Origin: Ignavibacteria bacterium
GTDB taxonomy: Bacteria; Bacteroidota; Ignavibacteria; Kapaibacteriales; UBA4661
Assembly: GCA_014654705.1 (NCBI GenBank)
Contig: JACVZY010000081.1
Coordinates: 154,021 to 218,020, forward strand
Reading direction: 5' to 3'
Length of the DNA stretch: 64,000 nucleotides
Shown: in pieces, positions 44,017 through 53,501 of the stretch
How the letters are laid out: every line of letters begins with the position of its first letter
Numbering within the stretch: the first letter of the stretch is position 1
Translations under genes and position numbers: made by a program
The notes under the pieces: generated by a model
Database searches by the model: none
Told to the model about the DNA's origin: nothing
The model's input: the letters and a program-made list of their open reading frames with translations, nothing else

Positions 44017-45108
44017 ATGCTATTTATTACTCGCTATCGTAGCATTTATATTGGTTTTTTACTCGCGATACTGCATAGTTCAAGCGTTTGGGCACAGGAT
44101 AATAATTTATTATCGAAACTCCGAACATACGGCTGGTTTGATTTGAATGTTGTTGCTTCAACGCAGCAAGGTCAGCAAAATGCAGTTCGATTCGACCAAG
44201 CACATATGAATCTTATTTTTATTTATGAGCTTTCGGACAATTTTTTAGTGTTTGCGGAGCCTGAATTTGAGCATGGATATTCAAGTAATGAAGATGGTTT
44301 GGCACAAGGTAAATTCTATATTCAGCGTGCATATATTGAATACCAACAATCAGACGCACTACGACTTCGAGCAGGGAAATTTCTTACACCTTTTGGTTTG
44401 TGGAATCTCGTTGTTGACGCAACAGCGATTCGCACAGGAGTATTTCTTCCAACTTCTTTACATGGTACAAAGCCTACACCGGGTGGTTCACAGCGTGGAT
44501 ATGCAAAGTATTCGACAGGTTTTTGGCTTTCTGGAAATCCATCCTTTGGAAGTTTGCAAATTGAATATGATGCATATATTGCCAATGGACGCGGACAAGA
44601 TGCGCATGAATTTGACCGTGATGGTTTCAAAGGTTATGGGGGGCGTTTTGCAGTAGCACCGATTCCTGAGATAAAGGTTGGCAGTTCCTTTTATTCCGAC
44701 AATATCGGCGGAAATGCTTTCAATGCACAATATGTTTCCGGTGCATTTGAATTAACCGCCAAAGCCGGAGGTTTTGAGTTTTTCAGTGAGTTACTTTTGG
44801 CTAATAGTCAAAAAGTAGATGCGGTAAAAAAAGAGCCAATAGGAGGACAGTTTCAGCGATACATGGGTTATTACGGCTGGTTGAATTACAACATTGGCGA
44901 GACTGGTCTAACGCCGTATGCTATTTTTAATAGCTATGACCCCAATCTAGAGACTGATAATGATGCAATCACGGACATTACAATTGGGCTGCAGTATTCC
45001 CTTACACCTAACATTTTGGCTAAAGTACAGATGCAGTTTGTTACACCACAAAATTCAACTGTCGCGCCCTATAATGTTTTTGCCGGTCAACTCGCCGTTG
45101 CATTCTAG
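44017..45108 (+). CDS. Outer-membrane porin of module 1
   Basis: 363 residues with a signal peptide ending VWAQ. The rest is a beta-barrel of about 16 strands: FLVFAEPEFEHGYSS, GKFYIQRAYIEYQQSDALRLRAGKFLTPFGLWN, TGFWLSGNPSFGSLQIEYDAYIANG, GYYGWLNYNIGETGLTPYAIFNSY, ending in Phe (FAGQLAVAF), the usual barrel-assembly signal. The RLRAGKFLTPFG motif is typical of phosphate-selective/OprO-like and related porins. It lies 2 bp after a chemoreceptor gene and 35 bp before a small PstS-like gene, and resembles the porin at 45694 in layout. Confidence 0.85.
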   Translation: MLFITRYRSIYIGFLLAILHSSSVWAQDNNLLSKLRTYGWFDLNVVASTQQGQQNAVRFDQAHMNLIFIYELSDNFLVFAEPEFEHGYSSNEDGLAQGKFYIQRAYIEYQQSDALRLRAGKFLTPFGLWNLVVDATAIRTGVFLPTSLHGTKPTPGGSQRGYAKYSTGFWLSGNPSFGSLQIEYDAYIANGRGQDAHEFDRDGFKGYGGRFAVAPIPEIKVGSSFYSDNIGGNAFNAQYVSGAFELTAKAGGFEFFSELLLANSQKVDAVKKEPIGGQFQRYMGYYGWLNYNIGETGLTPYAIFNSYDPNLETDNDAITDITIGLQYSLTPNILAKVQMQFVTPQNSTVAPYNVFAGQLAVAF

Positions 45109-45143
45109 GAATTTTCTTCATCTTCCAATCGAAACCAGAATCT

Positions 45144-45611
45144 ATGAAAAATCTCATACTTCCTTGTGTTATTGCTGTGATGGTGTATGGAATTACTCCT
45201 TCCGTTGCAGCACAAACAATTGCCGTCATTGTCAATAAATCATCTTCTGTTAGTAATCTTTCTATGGCAGAACTCAAAACATACTTCAAACTCGAAAGTC
45301 AGTTTTGGAAAAATAACGAACGTGTTGCGGCGGCAACTCTAGCATACGAGAAACCGGAAGCCACAAAGTTTAATAGTCTCGTGTATGAAATGCCCAACGA
45401 CGGCATAAAAAAAACGTGGATTCAAAAGATCTTTCGCGGACAAATTAAAGAAGCTCCAAAACTTCAGCGCAGCGACGAAGATATGCTGAAATTTGTAGCC
45501 TCAACAAGCGGTGCAATCGGCTTTATCAGTGCTGATAAGGTTGATGGTAGCGTAAAAGTTGTGACTATTGACGGAAATTCTCCCAAAGATAGTGGTTACA
45601 AGTTAAAATAG
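45144..45611 (+). CDS. Small single-domain PstS-like periplasmic binding protein, copy 1
   Basis: 155 residues with a signal peptide (PCVIAVMVYGITPSVAAQ). The mature part is the half-size PBP-like domain related to phosphate-binding PstS: IAVIVNKSSSVSNLSMAELKTYF, then FWKNNERVAAATLAYEKPEAT, FNSLVYEMP and the diagnostic FVASTSGAIGFISADKV near the end. True PstS has two lobes and more than 300 residues; this protein keeps roughly one lobe. There is no permease or ATPase gene nearby. It lies between two porin genes and is clearly related to the protein at 46850, so a soluble sensory or delivery role is more likely than import. Confidence 0.85.
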   Translation: MKNLILPCVIAVMVYGITPSVAAQTIAVIVNKSSSVSNLSMAELKTYFKLESQFWKNNERVAAATLAYEKPEATKFNSLVYEMPNDGIKKTWIQKIFRGQIKEAPKLQRSDEDMLKFVASTSGAIGFISADKVDGSVKVVTIDGNSPKDSGYKLK

Positions 45612-45693
45612 AGTAGCGAGGGCATTTAGCCTTTCTTGTACTGCTCTCGCCTTACAATTCAATTTTTGCAACGCTCGTTTTAAACACCCTCGT

Positions 45694-46809
45694 ATGAAAA
45701 ATTACATCTTTCTATTCGCACTCTTGTTGGTAGCGCTATTTGCTTCGCCTGTCTTTGCACAGGACGATGACTATAAGCCCAATATCTACGGTATTGCAAC
45801 GGCTGATTATCGAATATTTGGCGCAAATAGAGAACCAGCCGTGGGCAGTGGCGCGGTTTCTAATACCTTTAATGTCCAGTTCAATCTTTTTCTTGCAGGA
45901 AACATTAGTTCGGAATGGAAGTATCTGGCTGAATTTTATGTGCAAAACGATTTTCGTTTTCAGCAAGGCATCAATTCTACAAGCGATTATATTCAGCCAT
46001 TTTTACACCAATTATGGATAGAATGGCGGCCAAGTGATGCTTTCGGTTTACGCTTCGGACAAATTCTTCTGCCGTTTGCTAGTTTTAATAATATCCACTC
46101 GCGTCCAAACTTGTATTGGTTTATTGAGCGTCCCTTTCCCTACGAAGAGCCGAGTGCAACTGATGGTATTGGCGCAGTGCGGGCGGAGTTTGGCAATCTT
46201 TCTGCGTCCGGTGTTCTACGGATTGGAGATGGCTTAAAACTTGATTACACTGGCTATATTGGCAATACTGACCGCCGTATTCTCAACGGTTTTGATCTCA
46301 GCAGCACAAAAACGTTTGGTGCGCGTGTCGCTCTTCGGACAGACAACATCACCTTGGGGTTGTCTGCCGCAACAAATCTTATTGGAGACAGAGATTCCGT
46401 TGCGCAAACAAACCTAACGCTGCTTGCTGGCGATATTAAAGGTGAGTTCGGTAATCTGAATCTTATTGGTGAATTTATTCAAGCATTTGAAAATTTTGAG
46501 GCAATTCCTAGAACCACAGGTTTCAACAGCAGAAACTATCAAAGTGGTGCTGTCAATCAATTTGCTTACGTATCGTTGGGATATGATTTTACAGATCAAT
46601 GGCTGGCTTTTGCAGGATTCGATTTTTACCGCACCAACGAAATAGGTGCTCGCTATGCGAACAATCCTGCGTTACGATTGGCTGGTGGCATCAATTTCCG
46701 TCCTGTCGACAAAGTGATTGTGAAAGCGCAAGCAAACTATCATCTGGCTTCAGGTGTAGAAAATCCGGCGTATTTCTCTGCTGCACTAGGATGCGTTGTA
46801 TCATTCTAA
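45694..46809 (+). CDS. Outer-membrane porin of module 2
   Basis: 371 residues, signal peptide ending SPVFAQ. Beta-barrel strands include AGNISSEWKYLAEFYVQNDFRF, LHQLWIEWRPSDAFGLRFGQILLPFASFNN, LYWFIERPFPYEEPSATDGIGAVRAEFG and the C-terminal YFSAALGCVVSF ending in Phe. The GLRFGQILLPFASFN motif parallels RLRAGKFLTPFGLWN of the porin at 44017, so both belong to the same broad porin type, though they diverge elsewhere. It is followed after 40 bp by the second half-PBP gene. Confidence 0.85.
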   Translation: MKNYIFLFALLLVALFASPVFAQDDDYKPNIYGIATADYRIFGANREPAVGSGAVSNTFNVQFNLFLAGNISSEWKYLAEFYVQNDFRFQQGINSTSDYIQPFLHQLWIEWRPSDAFGLRFGQILLPFASFNNIHSRPNLYWFIERPFPYEEPSATDGIGAVRAEFGNLSASGVLRIGDGLKLDYTGYIGNTDRRILNGFDLSSTKTFGARVALRTDNITLGLSAATNLIGDRDSVAQTNLTLLAGDIKGEFGNLNLIGEFIQAFENFEAIPRTTGFNSRNYQSGAVNQFAYVSLGYDFTDQWLAFAGFDFYRTNEIGARYANNPALRLAGGINFRPVDKVIVKAQANYHLASGVENPAYFSAALGCVVSF

Positions 46810-46849
46810 TTCACTCTTCTTTTCTACTTTGTTTTACGGAGTTACGTCC

Positions 46850-47293
46850 ATGAATATGATATTTCGCGTTATTGCTTCGCTTATAGTTGTTTTGGTTACA
46901 ATGCCGATATTTGCTTTGGCGCAGGTAGCAGTAATTGTTCATAAATCTAATGCCATCAATAACGTTTCTACCGCCGATATGAAAAATATATACACTGGTG
47001 ATATGACAAAATTCGCTAGTGGGTCAAATATTACGATTGTAACGTATAAGTCGGATACGGATTCTCGAAAAAAATTCTACGGAGCAATTGGCAAAAAATA
47101 TACTGAATGCCAATCTGCAATCTTGAAGCGCATGATGAACGACGGTCTGAAGCCACCCGTAGCATTTGATAATGAAGATGATGTCCTTGCCTTTGTCGCT
47201 AAAACGCCAGGTGCAATAGGTTTTGTGAGTAGTTCTGCAGTCAACAGCAGCGTTAAGGTTATTACGATTGATGGAAAAAAACAACTTGATTGA
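46850..47293 (+). CDS. Small single-domain PstS-like periplasmic binding protein, copy 2
   Basis: 147 residues from the ATG at 46850. The signal peptide ends FALAQ. It is paralogous to the protein at 45144: VAVIVHKSNAINNVSTADMKNIYTGDM matches the same first strand-helix unit, and FVAKTPGAIGFVSSSAVNSSVKVITIDG matches the terminal PstS-type motif almost residue for residue. The middle differs (KKFYGAIGKKYTECQSAILKRMMNDG), so the ligands may differ. The order porin then half-PBP is repeated from the preceding pair, and a chemoreceptor follows after 110 bp. Confidence 0.85.
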   Translation: MNMIFRVIASLIVVLVTMPIFALAQVAVIVHKSNAINNVSTADMKNIYTGDMTKFASGSNITIVTYKSDTDSRKKFYGAIGKKYTECQSAILKRMMNDGLKPPVAFDNEDDVLAFVAKTPGAIGFVSSSAVNSSVKVITIDGKKQLD

Positions 47294-47341
47294 GGGGCTT
47301 GAATTCAAAGACTATTCTGTTGTATGAAAGTACAGTTTGAT

Positions 47342-47375
47342 TTCGGCACGCTTCGGCACGCTATTCGGCACGCTA
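47342..47375 (+). repeat. Three tandem copies of TTCGGCACGC(TA)
   Basis: Units of 10, 12 and 12 bp: TTCGGCACGC at 47342, TTCGGCACGCTA at 47352 and again at 47364. They lie between the half-PBP stop and the chemoreceptor start at 47404, in the spot expected for the leader or operator of the next gene. Confidence 0.7.
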
Positions 47376-47403
47376 TTCTACATCCATCTTATTATTATTT
47401 ACT

Positions 47404-49200
47404 ATGAAGCTCTCACTCCAAAACAAAATTCAATTGACCGTAACGGCAATTGTCAGCCTACTTGCACTTTTTATATTGTTATACATTCCTTATCAGCAAC
47501 GTCTTGCACTCACTAGTGAATTTCAGCAAAAGGTCACCTCGCTTGGTGAGACCGTGCATTTAGGAATTACTATTGGCTTAAACAGCGGAGATATGTCCTC
47601 CATTGGGAAAGTGCTAGACTATGTGAAAAATGATCCTAGTGTGAGCTTTATTGCCATTGTCAGCGATGGTCAGACGTTTGCTGCTCACCCTAAAGGCTTT
47701 GCCTACAGCGAGGCGTTGGAAAAAGCTGATTCGCTCGTCGTTATTAAGCGCCATCTTGATACGGAAGACCTCAAAGGCGATGTGATTGTGGGATGCAGTA
47801 AAACAACGATAAGAGACCGCGTCGCTGGAACGTTCTGGGCAGGCTTAGGGTTTGCGGCTATTACATTTTTCATTGGTCTATGTGCCGCATGGTTACTCGC
47901 TCGCTCGGTTGCATTACCCATTAAAACACTTGCTGAAGCTATCGCACGAGTTGGCGAAGGAGACTTATCACAAACGGTCTCTATTTCTTCCAGCGATGAT
48001 ATTGGCAAACTTGCGAATGCTTTTAATACAATGGTGGGAAAAATCCGTGAACTTGTCGCGAACGTTGACCAAAGCAGAAACGAATCGGAGGAAATGGCTC
48101 GAAAGGCACAGACATTTGCCAATCGTAGCAGCGAACAGCAGCAATACCTCGCAGAGAATGTGCAAGTAATTCTTCGCAGTGTAGAGCGCCTTGCCGCGGG
48201 CGACCTCACGCAGCAGATACACTCAGACAAGCAGGATGATATTCGTCACCTTTTCGATGGCTATAATGCTGCTGTGGAGAACATCCGTCAGATGGTAGCT
48301 CAGGTCGTTGATGCAGTGCAAGAAACCGCCGAATCAAGCGCGGATATTTATCTTACAACAGAACAAACGATGAACGATATTCGAGAGCAATCCGTTCAAA
48401 CCCGCAATGTCGCTGCTGCGATGGAGCAAATGACGGTCGTTATCGGTGAAACCACTCATCAAGCATCGCTTGCTGCACACCAAGCCGCACAAGCCAGTGA
48501 TGATGCACGGAGAAGTAGCTCGGTTATACAAGGCATGATTCAGAATGTGGGGGAAGTTTCCAGCGTAGTCCAAGAATCAGCACATCGTATCGTGGCGCTT
48601 GGTAAGTCCAGTGAGCAAATTGGGGAAATCGTATCGGTCATTGAAGAAATTGCCGACCAGACCAATCTTCTTGCACTGAATGCAGCTATCGAAGCCGCCC
48701 GTGCGGGTGAGCAAGGACGAGGCTTTGCCGTCGTTGCCGATGAAGTGCGTAAACTCGCCGAGCGCACACAAAAAGCGACGAAAGAAATCGGTACGATGAT
48801 ACGAAGCATTCAGAAAAGTACGAGTGAAGTCGTGAGCACGATGAACAAAGGCACAAAGCTGGTGGAAGAAAGCGGAACCCTCGCCGAACAAACCTCTATC
48901 GCACTGAATGAAATTATTTCTAAAACCACACAGGTCTCGGATATTGTCTCCCAACTTTCCTCTGCCAGCGAACAACAGGCAGTCACTAGCAACGAAGTTG
49001 CTCACAGTATTGATGCTATCAATACCACTGCCGAGCGCTCTTCGACTGCAGCTGCAAATATCTCCCAAACCTCTGCCAATCTCAGCTATCTCACGCAAAA
49101 TTTACAATTATTGGTCGGGAAGTTTATTATTGCCTCCGATTCGATGCACAACGCACCGAAAGCTGTCAATGCAAACTCTTTGAAGAAGCAACTACGGTAA
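47404..49200 (+). CDS. Methyl-accepting chemotaxis protein with periplasmic sensor
   Basis: 598 residues. Transmembrane helix 1 (about 10-30), a periplasmic domain of about 110 residues with Cache-like character ([17 protein letters not shown]), helix 2 (about 142-163) and a HAMP domain (about 165-217). A second HAMP-like module follows (about 255-303: [30 protein letters not shown]), then the signalling domain with the tip [42 protein letters not shown]. The C-terminus ([10 protein letters not shown]) lacks the CheR pentapeptide. It sits immediately after the second porin/half-PBP module and is a candidate receptor for those binding proteins. Confidence 0.94.
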   Translation: MKLSLQNKIQLTVTAIVSLLALFILLYIPYQQRLALTSEFQQKVTSLGETVHLGITIGLNSGDMSSIGKVLDYVKNDPSVSFIAIVSDGQTFAAHPKGFAYSEALEKADSLVVIKRHLDTEDLKGDVIVGCSKTTIRDRVAGTFWAGLGFAAITFFIGLCAAWLLARSVALPIKTLAEAIARVGEGDLSQTVSISSSDDIGKLANAFNTMVGKIRELVANVDQSRNESEEMARKAQTFANRSSEQQQYLAENVQVILRSVERLAAGDLTQQIHSDKQDDIRHLFDGYNAAVENIRQMVAQVVDAVQETAESSADIYLTTEQTMNDIREQSVQTRNVAAAMEQMTVVIGETTHQASLAAHQAAQASDDARRSSSVIQGMIQNVGEVSSVVQESAHRIVALGKSSEQIGEIVSVIEEIADQTNLLALNAAIEAARAGEQGRGFAVVADEVRKLAERTQKATKEIGTMIRSIQKSTSEVVSTMNKGTKLVEESGTLAEQTSIALNEIISKTTQVSDIVSQLSSASEQQAVTSNEVAHSIDAINTTAERSSTAAANISQTSANLSYLTQNLQLLVGKFIIASDSMHNAPKAVNANSLKKQLR

Positions 49201-49265
49201 AGAAACACCTTTTACAACAAATGCTTTTACCGTATCAACCTCAGAAATTCATGGGAAGAAATTTT

Positions 49266-50675
49266 ATGACTGCTCACTCTACATATACACGCTACACATA
49301 CGCGATTGTTTTGCAATCTTTCACACCAATTGCCGTTTGCTTCTATCTTTGGTCGGTATTGCCTACCTCGCTTTCTGCACAAGAGGTTGCTCCAAAGCCT
49401 GTTTATCCTTCTTTCCAGTTGAGTGGACAAGTTCGCTATCGCGGTGAACTGGACGGACGTTTTTTTGAGGCTGCTGCCAAGCCCCTCTTTCTCAACTTAT
49501 TGCGGACGCAAATCGGTGTAAAAGCGCTCTTGAGCGAGGACATCACCGCTTTTGCACAAGTTCAGGATTCGCGCAATTTTGGCGAAGAGCAAGACGGCTC
49601 ATGGCGCGGTACACTGGATGGACGCGCTGATAATCTCGACCTTCGACAAGCATGGTTGGAATGGCGGAATTTCCTTACGCCCAATCTGACACTTAAACTT
49701 GGTCGGCAAATATTCTCGACAAATAATGAACGACTTATTGGTTCATTGGATTGGCACAACATTGGGCGGAGTTACGATGGCGCTACGTTGATCTATACGA
49801 CAACTGATAAATGGCAAGCCCGCGGGTTTGGCTTTCTGCTTGGTAATGACGAGCTTTTGATGACCTCTGCCGACCGCCAAAATCCACAGGCGCTTTTGGG
49901 AATTGATGTTACTATCCCTTGGCAGCAAGCATTGAATTTTTATCTCTATCACGACCGTGCAGAACGAAAAGTACGCCCTTCAGCTTTTACGGCAATGGGC
50001 GATTCGACAACGTTTCAGAGATACACCGCGGGACTGTATCTAAAAAACAGCATTGATGGTTGGGAATACGAATTTGAAGGTGCTTATCAGTTCGGAACAA
50101 AGCATGATGTCCCTTCTCTAGGGCAAACCACAAGTATTGGTGCGTACTTGATAACGGGCTATTTCGGAAAACGCTTTGTCAGTGCCGCACAAAGCGCTTC
50201 GGTAGGCGTGGGAGTAGATTTTTATACCGGTGATGACACCAGCACACCCAACAAAAGCGAGAGCTTCAACCATCTCACGACGACGATACATAAATTCTAC
50301 GGTTACATGGATTTTTTGCCCTTTACTATTCTTCCCAGCGCAGGACTACGACGCGCTCCGGCAATTACGAACTTTGGGCTGCTCGACCCTTATCTCCGCA
50401 TAACGTACGCCCCTGACACCAAAACAGATTTGTATTTAGCGGGACATTATTTCATGGCGCAGCAAAGCCAAAGTTTTCCGTCTTCCATTGCTAATAAAGC
50501 CATTGGCATAGAAATAGACGCGACTATCAACTATAAAATTACCTCATTCTTAACAGCTCAAATGGGTGTGTCGGCATTCTTACCCGGCGAGATTATGCGT
50601 GAAACCAATGCTTCGCGGGGTTTAGGGCGAGATATTGGATATTGGAGTTACGCGATGCTTACGGCAACATTTTAG
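49266..50675 (+). CDS. Alginate-export-family outer-membrane barrel
   Basis: About 469 residues from the ATG at 49266 (ATG at 49221 and 49251 are also possible); the signal sequence ends LPTSLSAQ. The barrel shows the Alginate_exp (AlgE-like) signature: LRTQIGVKALLSEDITAFAQVQDSRNFGEE, LDLRQAWLEWRNFLTPNLTLKLGRQIFSTNNERLIGSLDWHNIGRSYDGATL, and ends YWSYAMLTATF with a terminal Phe. In Pseudomonas AlgE exports alginate, but many Bacteroidota homologues are general or sugar/organic-acid porins; no alginate biosynthetic genes are nearby. It lies 65 bp after a chemoreceptor gene and before another, as the third porin of the island. Confidence 0.85.
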   Translation: MTAHSTYTRYTYAIVLQSFTPIAVCFYLWSVLPTSLSAQEVAPKPVYPSFQLSGQVRYRGELDGRFFEAAAKPLFLNLLRTQIGVKALLSEDITAFAQVQDSRNFGEEQDGSWRGTLDGRADNLDLRQAWLEWRNFLTPNLTLKLGRQIFSTNNERLIGSLDWHNIGRSYDGATLIYTTTDKWQARGFGFLLGNDELLMTSADRQNPQALLGIDVTIPWQQALNFYLYHDRAERKVRPSAFTAMGDSTTFQRYTAGLYLKNSIDGWEYEFEGAYQFGTKHDVPSLGQTTSIGAYLITGYFGKRFVSAAQSASVGVGVDFYTGDDTSTPNKSESFNHLTTTIHKFYGYMDFLPFTILPSAGLRRAPAITNFGLLDPYLRITYAPDTKTDLYLAGHYFMAQQSQSFPSSIANKAIGIEIDATINYKITSFLTAQMGVSAFLPGEIMRETNASRGLGRDIGYWSYAMLTATF

Positions 50676-50768
50676 CAGAATACCTCTCTTTTCCCCAACA
50701 CCACTGGCTCGAAGCCATTTGGGGCAGTTTACAATTTCTATTTCACCACACGTACACCTCATGTCATT

Positions 50769-53243
50769 ATGAATAGTTCATCATCTACACCGACAGGCGG
50801 CATACATTCTTCCTTACAAGCCGCTAAAAGTAGAAACATCCTTGTGCTTCTACTTAATAATAGACCATTAAAAAGTAAGATTGCCATCATTGTGATACCG
50901 CTGATACTTATTGCCCTGTATGGTATGGGGCTTGAGCTATGGTCAGCAAATAAACGCTATATGCGGGCACAAGAACTGGAACGTGCAAACCAAGCCTCTG
51001 ATTATATTCTCAAAGCCGCCGGATTGCAGGCAAAAGAACGCGGATTTACAGCATCCGTACTTTCTAATCCCCAAGACCAAACGACACTAAAAGCAATCGC
51101 AGACCTACGGACGCGTGGCGATAAATATATGGATTCGGCACTAGTACATATTCGTGAAGCAGCCGTACAAAAAAGCGTTGTTGCCGAAAATCTTCGTAAC
51201 GTAGAAGCAGCAAGAGAAAAACGAAATGCCTTCCGCGCAAGCAACGACAAGTATTTAGGGACATCATCACCTGAAGCAGCATTCATTAAACAGTGGATAG
51301 GGGTGCAATCGGCATTGATTATGGCAGAACAAAGAGCCGCCGCGTCAATGTTTCTTGGCGAAAATCGCTTGGAAACTATTTTGGCATTGAATAGCAGTAT
51401 CAAAAACAGCGTTTTCTATGCCGGAGAGTTTGCCGGAAGAGAGCGAGCAAACATTGGTACTGCTATTGGTTCGGGAAAGCCAATAGATGCAGAGAGGCTT
51501 GCAAGCCTTATGCAGTTTCGCGGTATTGTGCAGGAACACTGCGAGAGCATCATAGCCTTCAGTCTCAATCCGGCAGTCACGCCCGCAATCAAAAATTCGA
51601 TTGAAGAAATGCAACGAGTTTTTCTTACAGAATTTGAAGAAACTCGCAAAAATGTGTATAAGGCAAGCACCGATAGTGTTGGAAAGGCTGCTGCGACATA
51701 CCCGCTCACTACAACTGAATGGATACAACGCTCCACAAAAGCAATCAATTCTATTTTGAACGTTTCCGATGCCGTTAGTGCTGAAGTGGCGCGTTTGGCA
51801 GCAGAAGAGCGGCAGATTAGTTTTTATACTGTTGTTGCAGAAGGTGCGATGATGCTTGTGCTGGTGCTTATTATCATTCTTTCCAATCGGCTTGGTTCAC
51901 TGATAGCAAATCGTATCCTGCATTTACGCAATGAGGCGCAGCGCGTGGAACAAGGAGATCTTTCGGTACAAACAGATGATGCACAGCATGACGAAATCGG
52001 TGATTTGTCGCATTCTTTTAACAACATGATTACAACGCTTCGCAACAGCCTACAAGAACTTGCCGCCGAAAAAGCAGGTGTAGAGAATAAAGTAGATGAA
52101 GCAATTCGTGAAATACGGGAAGGGCGTGAGTATCTCCAAACAAGTGCGGCAGAAATGCTGGCGGCAGTGGAACAATTTTCGCGTGGCGACCTGACACAAC
52201 GCCTTACTCCAAAACGCCAAGATGATATTGGACAGCTTTTTGAGGGATATAACCGAGCATTAGACAACGTATGCAGAATGATGCTCAAAATTATTGAAGA
52301 GTCTGAAATTACTGCCAGTGCAAGCACACAAATCACGACGAGTATTGAGCACATGACGCAAGGCATTCAGCGCCAACAACAGCAATCCTCATACATTGCG
52401 GTGGCAAGCGAACAGATGGCAAAAACGATTGAGGAAAGCGCTCGCAACACGGCGCTCGTGGCGCAGCAATCGCAAGAAGCAAGTAAAGAAGCAATGCAGG
52501 GAGGCATCACACTACAACAAATGACTGCTGCAATGACGAGCGTCAGTACAATCGTGCGTCACTCTGCCGAAGATGTAGAGCATCTAAGCCTAAGCAGTGA
52601 GCAAATTAGCGATATGGCAGACGCTATCGCTGACATTGCCGACCAAACAAATCTTCTAGCTCTCAATGCCGCCATCGAAGCTGCACGTGCAGGTGAGCAA
52701 GGACGCGGCTTTGCCGTTGTTGCCGATGAAGTGCGAAAACTTGCCGAGCGAACACAAAAGGCAACAAAAGAAATATCCGGCTTGGTGCGAACAATTAAAA
52801 ACGATACGCACAATGTCACCATGACGATGGCTAACGGTGTGCGCGAAGTCGAGAACGCGCAAGCCCTAGTGGGAGCAACTTCCGATACGCTAGGGCGAAT
52901 TATCAAGCGTACCCAGGAAATTTCTGCCATTATTATGCAGCTCGCCGGAGCTAGCGAAGAGCAGTACGCGACCAGTGCGGAAATTGCTACGAATATGGAT
53001 ACGATGACCATGGTCATTGCACAGTCGGCTGCGGTGAGCGAAGAAATTTCACAAACCTCAGAAAGCTTGAACCAAATGACACTCGCTGTTCAAAGGCTCA
53101 TTCAAGAGTTTACCGTTGATGCGCCTGCATCAGATAATACAGTGGTAGCAGTAGATAGCAAATCTGAAGTTCTTATGCCAATTCAATCCCATAAGCGTAT
53201 GCTTGCCCAACAAACCTCAGCATTACTTGCTTCTTTGGGATAA
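50769..53243 (+). CDS. Methyl-accepting chemotaxis protein with NIT-like sensor
   Basis: 824 residues. Helix 1 (about 37-57) is followed by a helical periplasmic domain of about 290 residues whose start, [23 protein letters not shown], fits the NIT (nitrate/nitrite-sensing) fold with its A-x-E-R-G motif. Helix 2 (about 352-372) leads to a HAMP domain (about 373-425), a second HAMP-like module (about 460-510: [29 protein letters not shown]) and the signalling domain with tip [46 protein letters not shown] domains in known receptors report nitrate or nitrite; the ligand here is inferred only. It is the last of three receptors in the island and lies 93 bp after the alginate-type porin. Confidence 0.9.
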   Translation: MNSSSSTPTGGIHSSLQAAKSRNILVLLLNNRPLKSKIAIIVIPLILIALYGMGLELWSANKRYMRAQELERANQASDYILKAAGLQAKERGFTASVLSNPQDQTTLKAIADLRTRGDKYMDSALVHIREAAVQKSVVAENLRNVEAAREKRNAFRASNDKYLGTSSPEAAFIKQWIGVQSALIMAEQRAAASMFLGENRLETILALNSSIKNSVFYAGEFAGRERANIGTAIGSGKPIDAERLASLMQFRGIVQEHCESIIAFSLNPAVTPAIKNSIEEMQRVFLTEFEETRKNVYKASTDSVGKAAATYPLTTTEWIQRSTKAINSILNVSDAVSAEVARLAAEERQISFYTVVAEGAMMLVLVLIIILSNRLGSLIANRILHLRNEAQRVEQGDLSVQTDDAQHDEIGDLSHSFNNMITTLRNSLQELAAEKAGVENKVDEAIREIREGREYLQTSAAEMLAAVEQFSRGDLTQRLTPKRQDDIGQLFEGYNRALDNVCRMMLKIIEESEITASASTQITTSIEHMTQGIQRQQQQSSYIAVASEQMAKTIEESARNTALVAQQSQEASKEAMQGGITLQQMTAAMTSVSTIVRHSAEDVEHLSLSSEQISDMADAIADIADQTNLLALNAAIEAARAGEQGRGFAVVADEVRKLAERTQKATKEISGLVRTIKNDTHNVTMTMANGVREVENAQALVGATSDTLGRIIKRTQEISAIIMQLAGASEEQYATSAEIATNMDTMTMVIAQSAAVSEEISQTSESLNQMTLAVQRLIQEFTVDAPASDNTVVAVDSKSEVLMPIQSHKRMLAQQTSALLASLG

Positions 53244-53312
53244 ACATTGGGAATGTATTGTGTTCCTTCAATCACTATGGCACAAATTGACTAGAAGGCT
53301 GTCGAAAAAAAA

Positions 53313-53501
53313 ATGCACTCTATTGAACTATCGAATGTTGCGGCTATGAAAATTCTTATTTTGGAGAATAAAATTCATTTACACGCTTTCAAAGAAAATT
53401 GTGAAGCATATCTAACAAAGCCTTATTCAACAGAAGAATTAGAGACAACCTTGGTAAGCTTGGGTGTCCTAAAACCTATCACTAACGAATGGAGAATGTG
53501 A
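53313..53501 (+). pseudogene. Receiver-domain remnant
   Basis: A 62-residue frame in which MKILILENK (from the internal ATG at 53346) resembles the start of a receiver, and CEAYLTKPYSTEELETTLVSLGVL resembles its end (Y-L-x-K-P then the last helix). The 60-70 residues that should lie between, including the phospho-acceptor Asp, are missing. Its stop overlaps the ATG of the next gene (53501). This is probably an internally deleted single-domain response regulator rather than an active protein; a small functional protein cannot be excluded. Confidence 0.5.

Noticed and set aside
49266..50675. Alginate export as the function of the third porin
   Set aside because: No alginate biosynthetic genes are in the window; the family name reflects the fold only.
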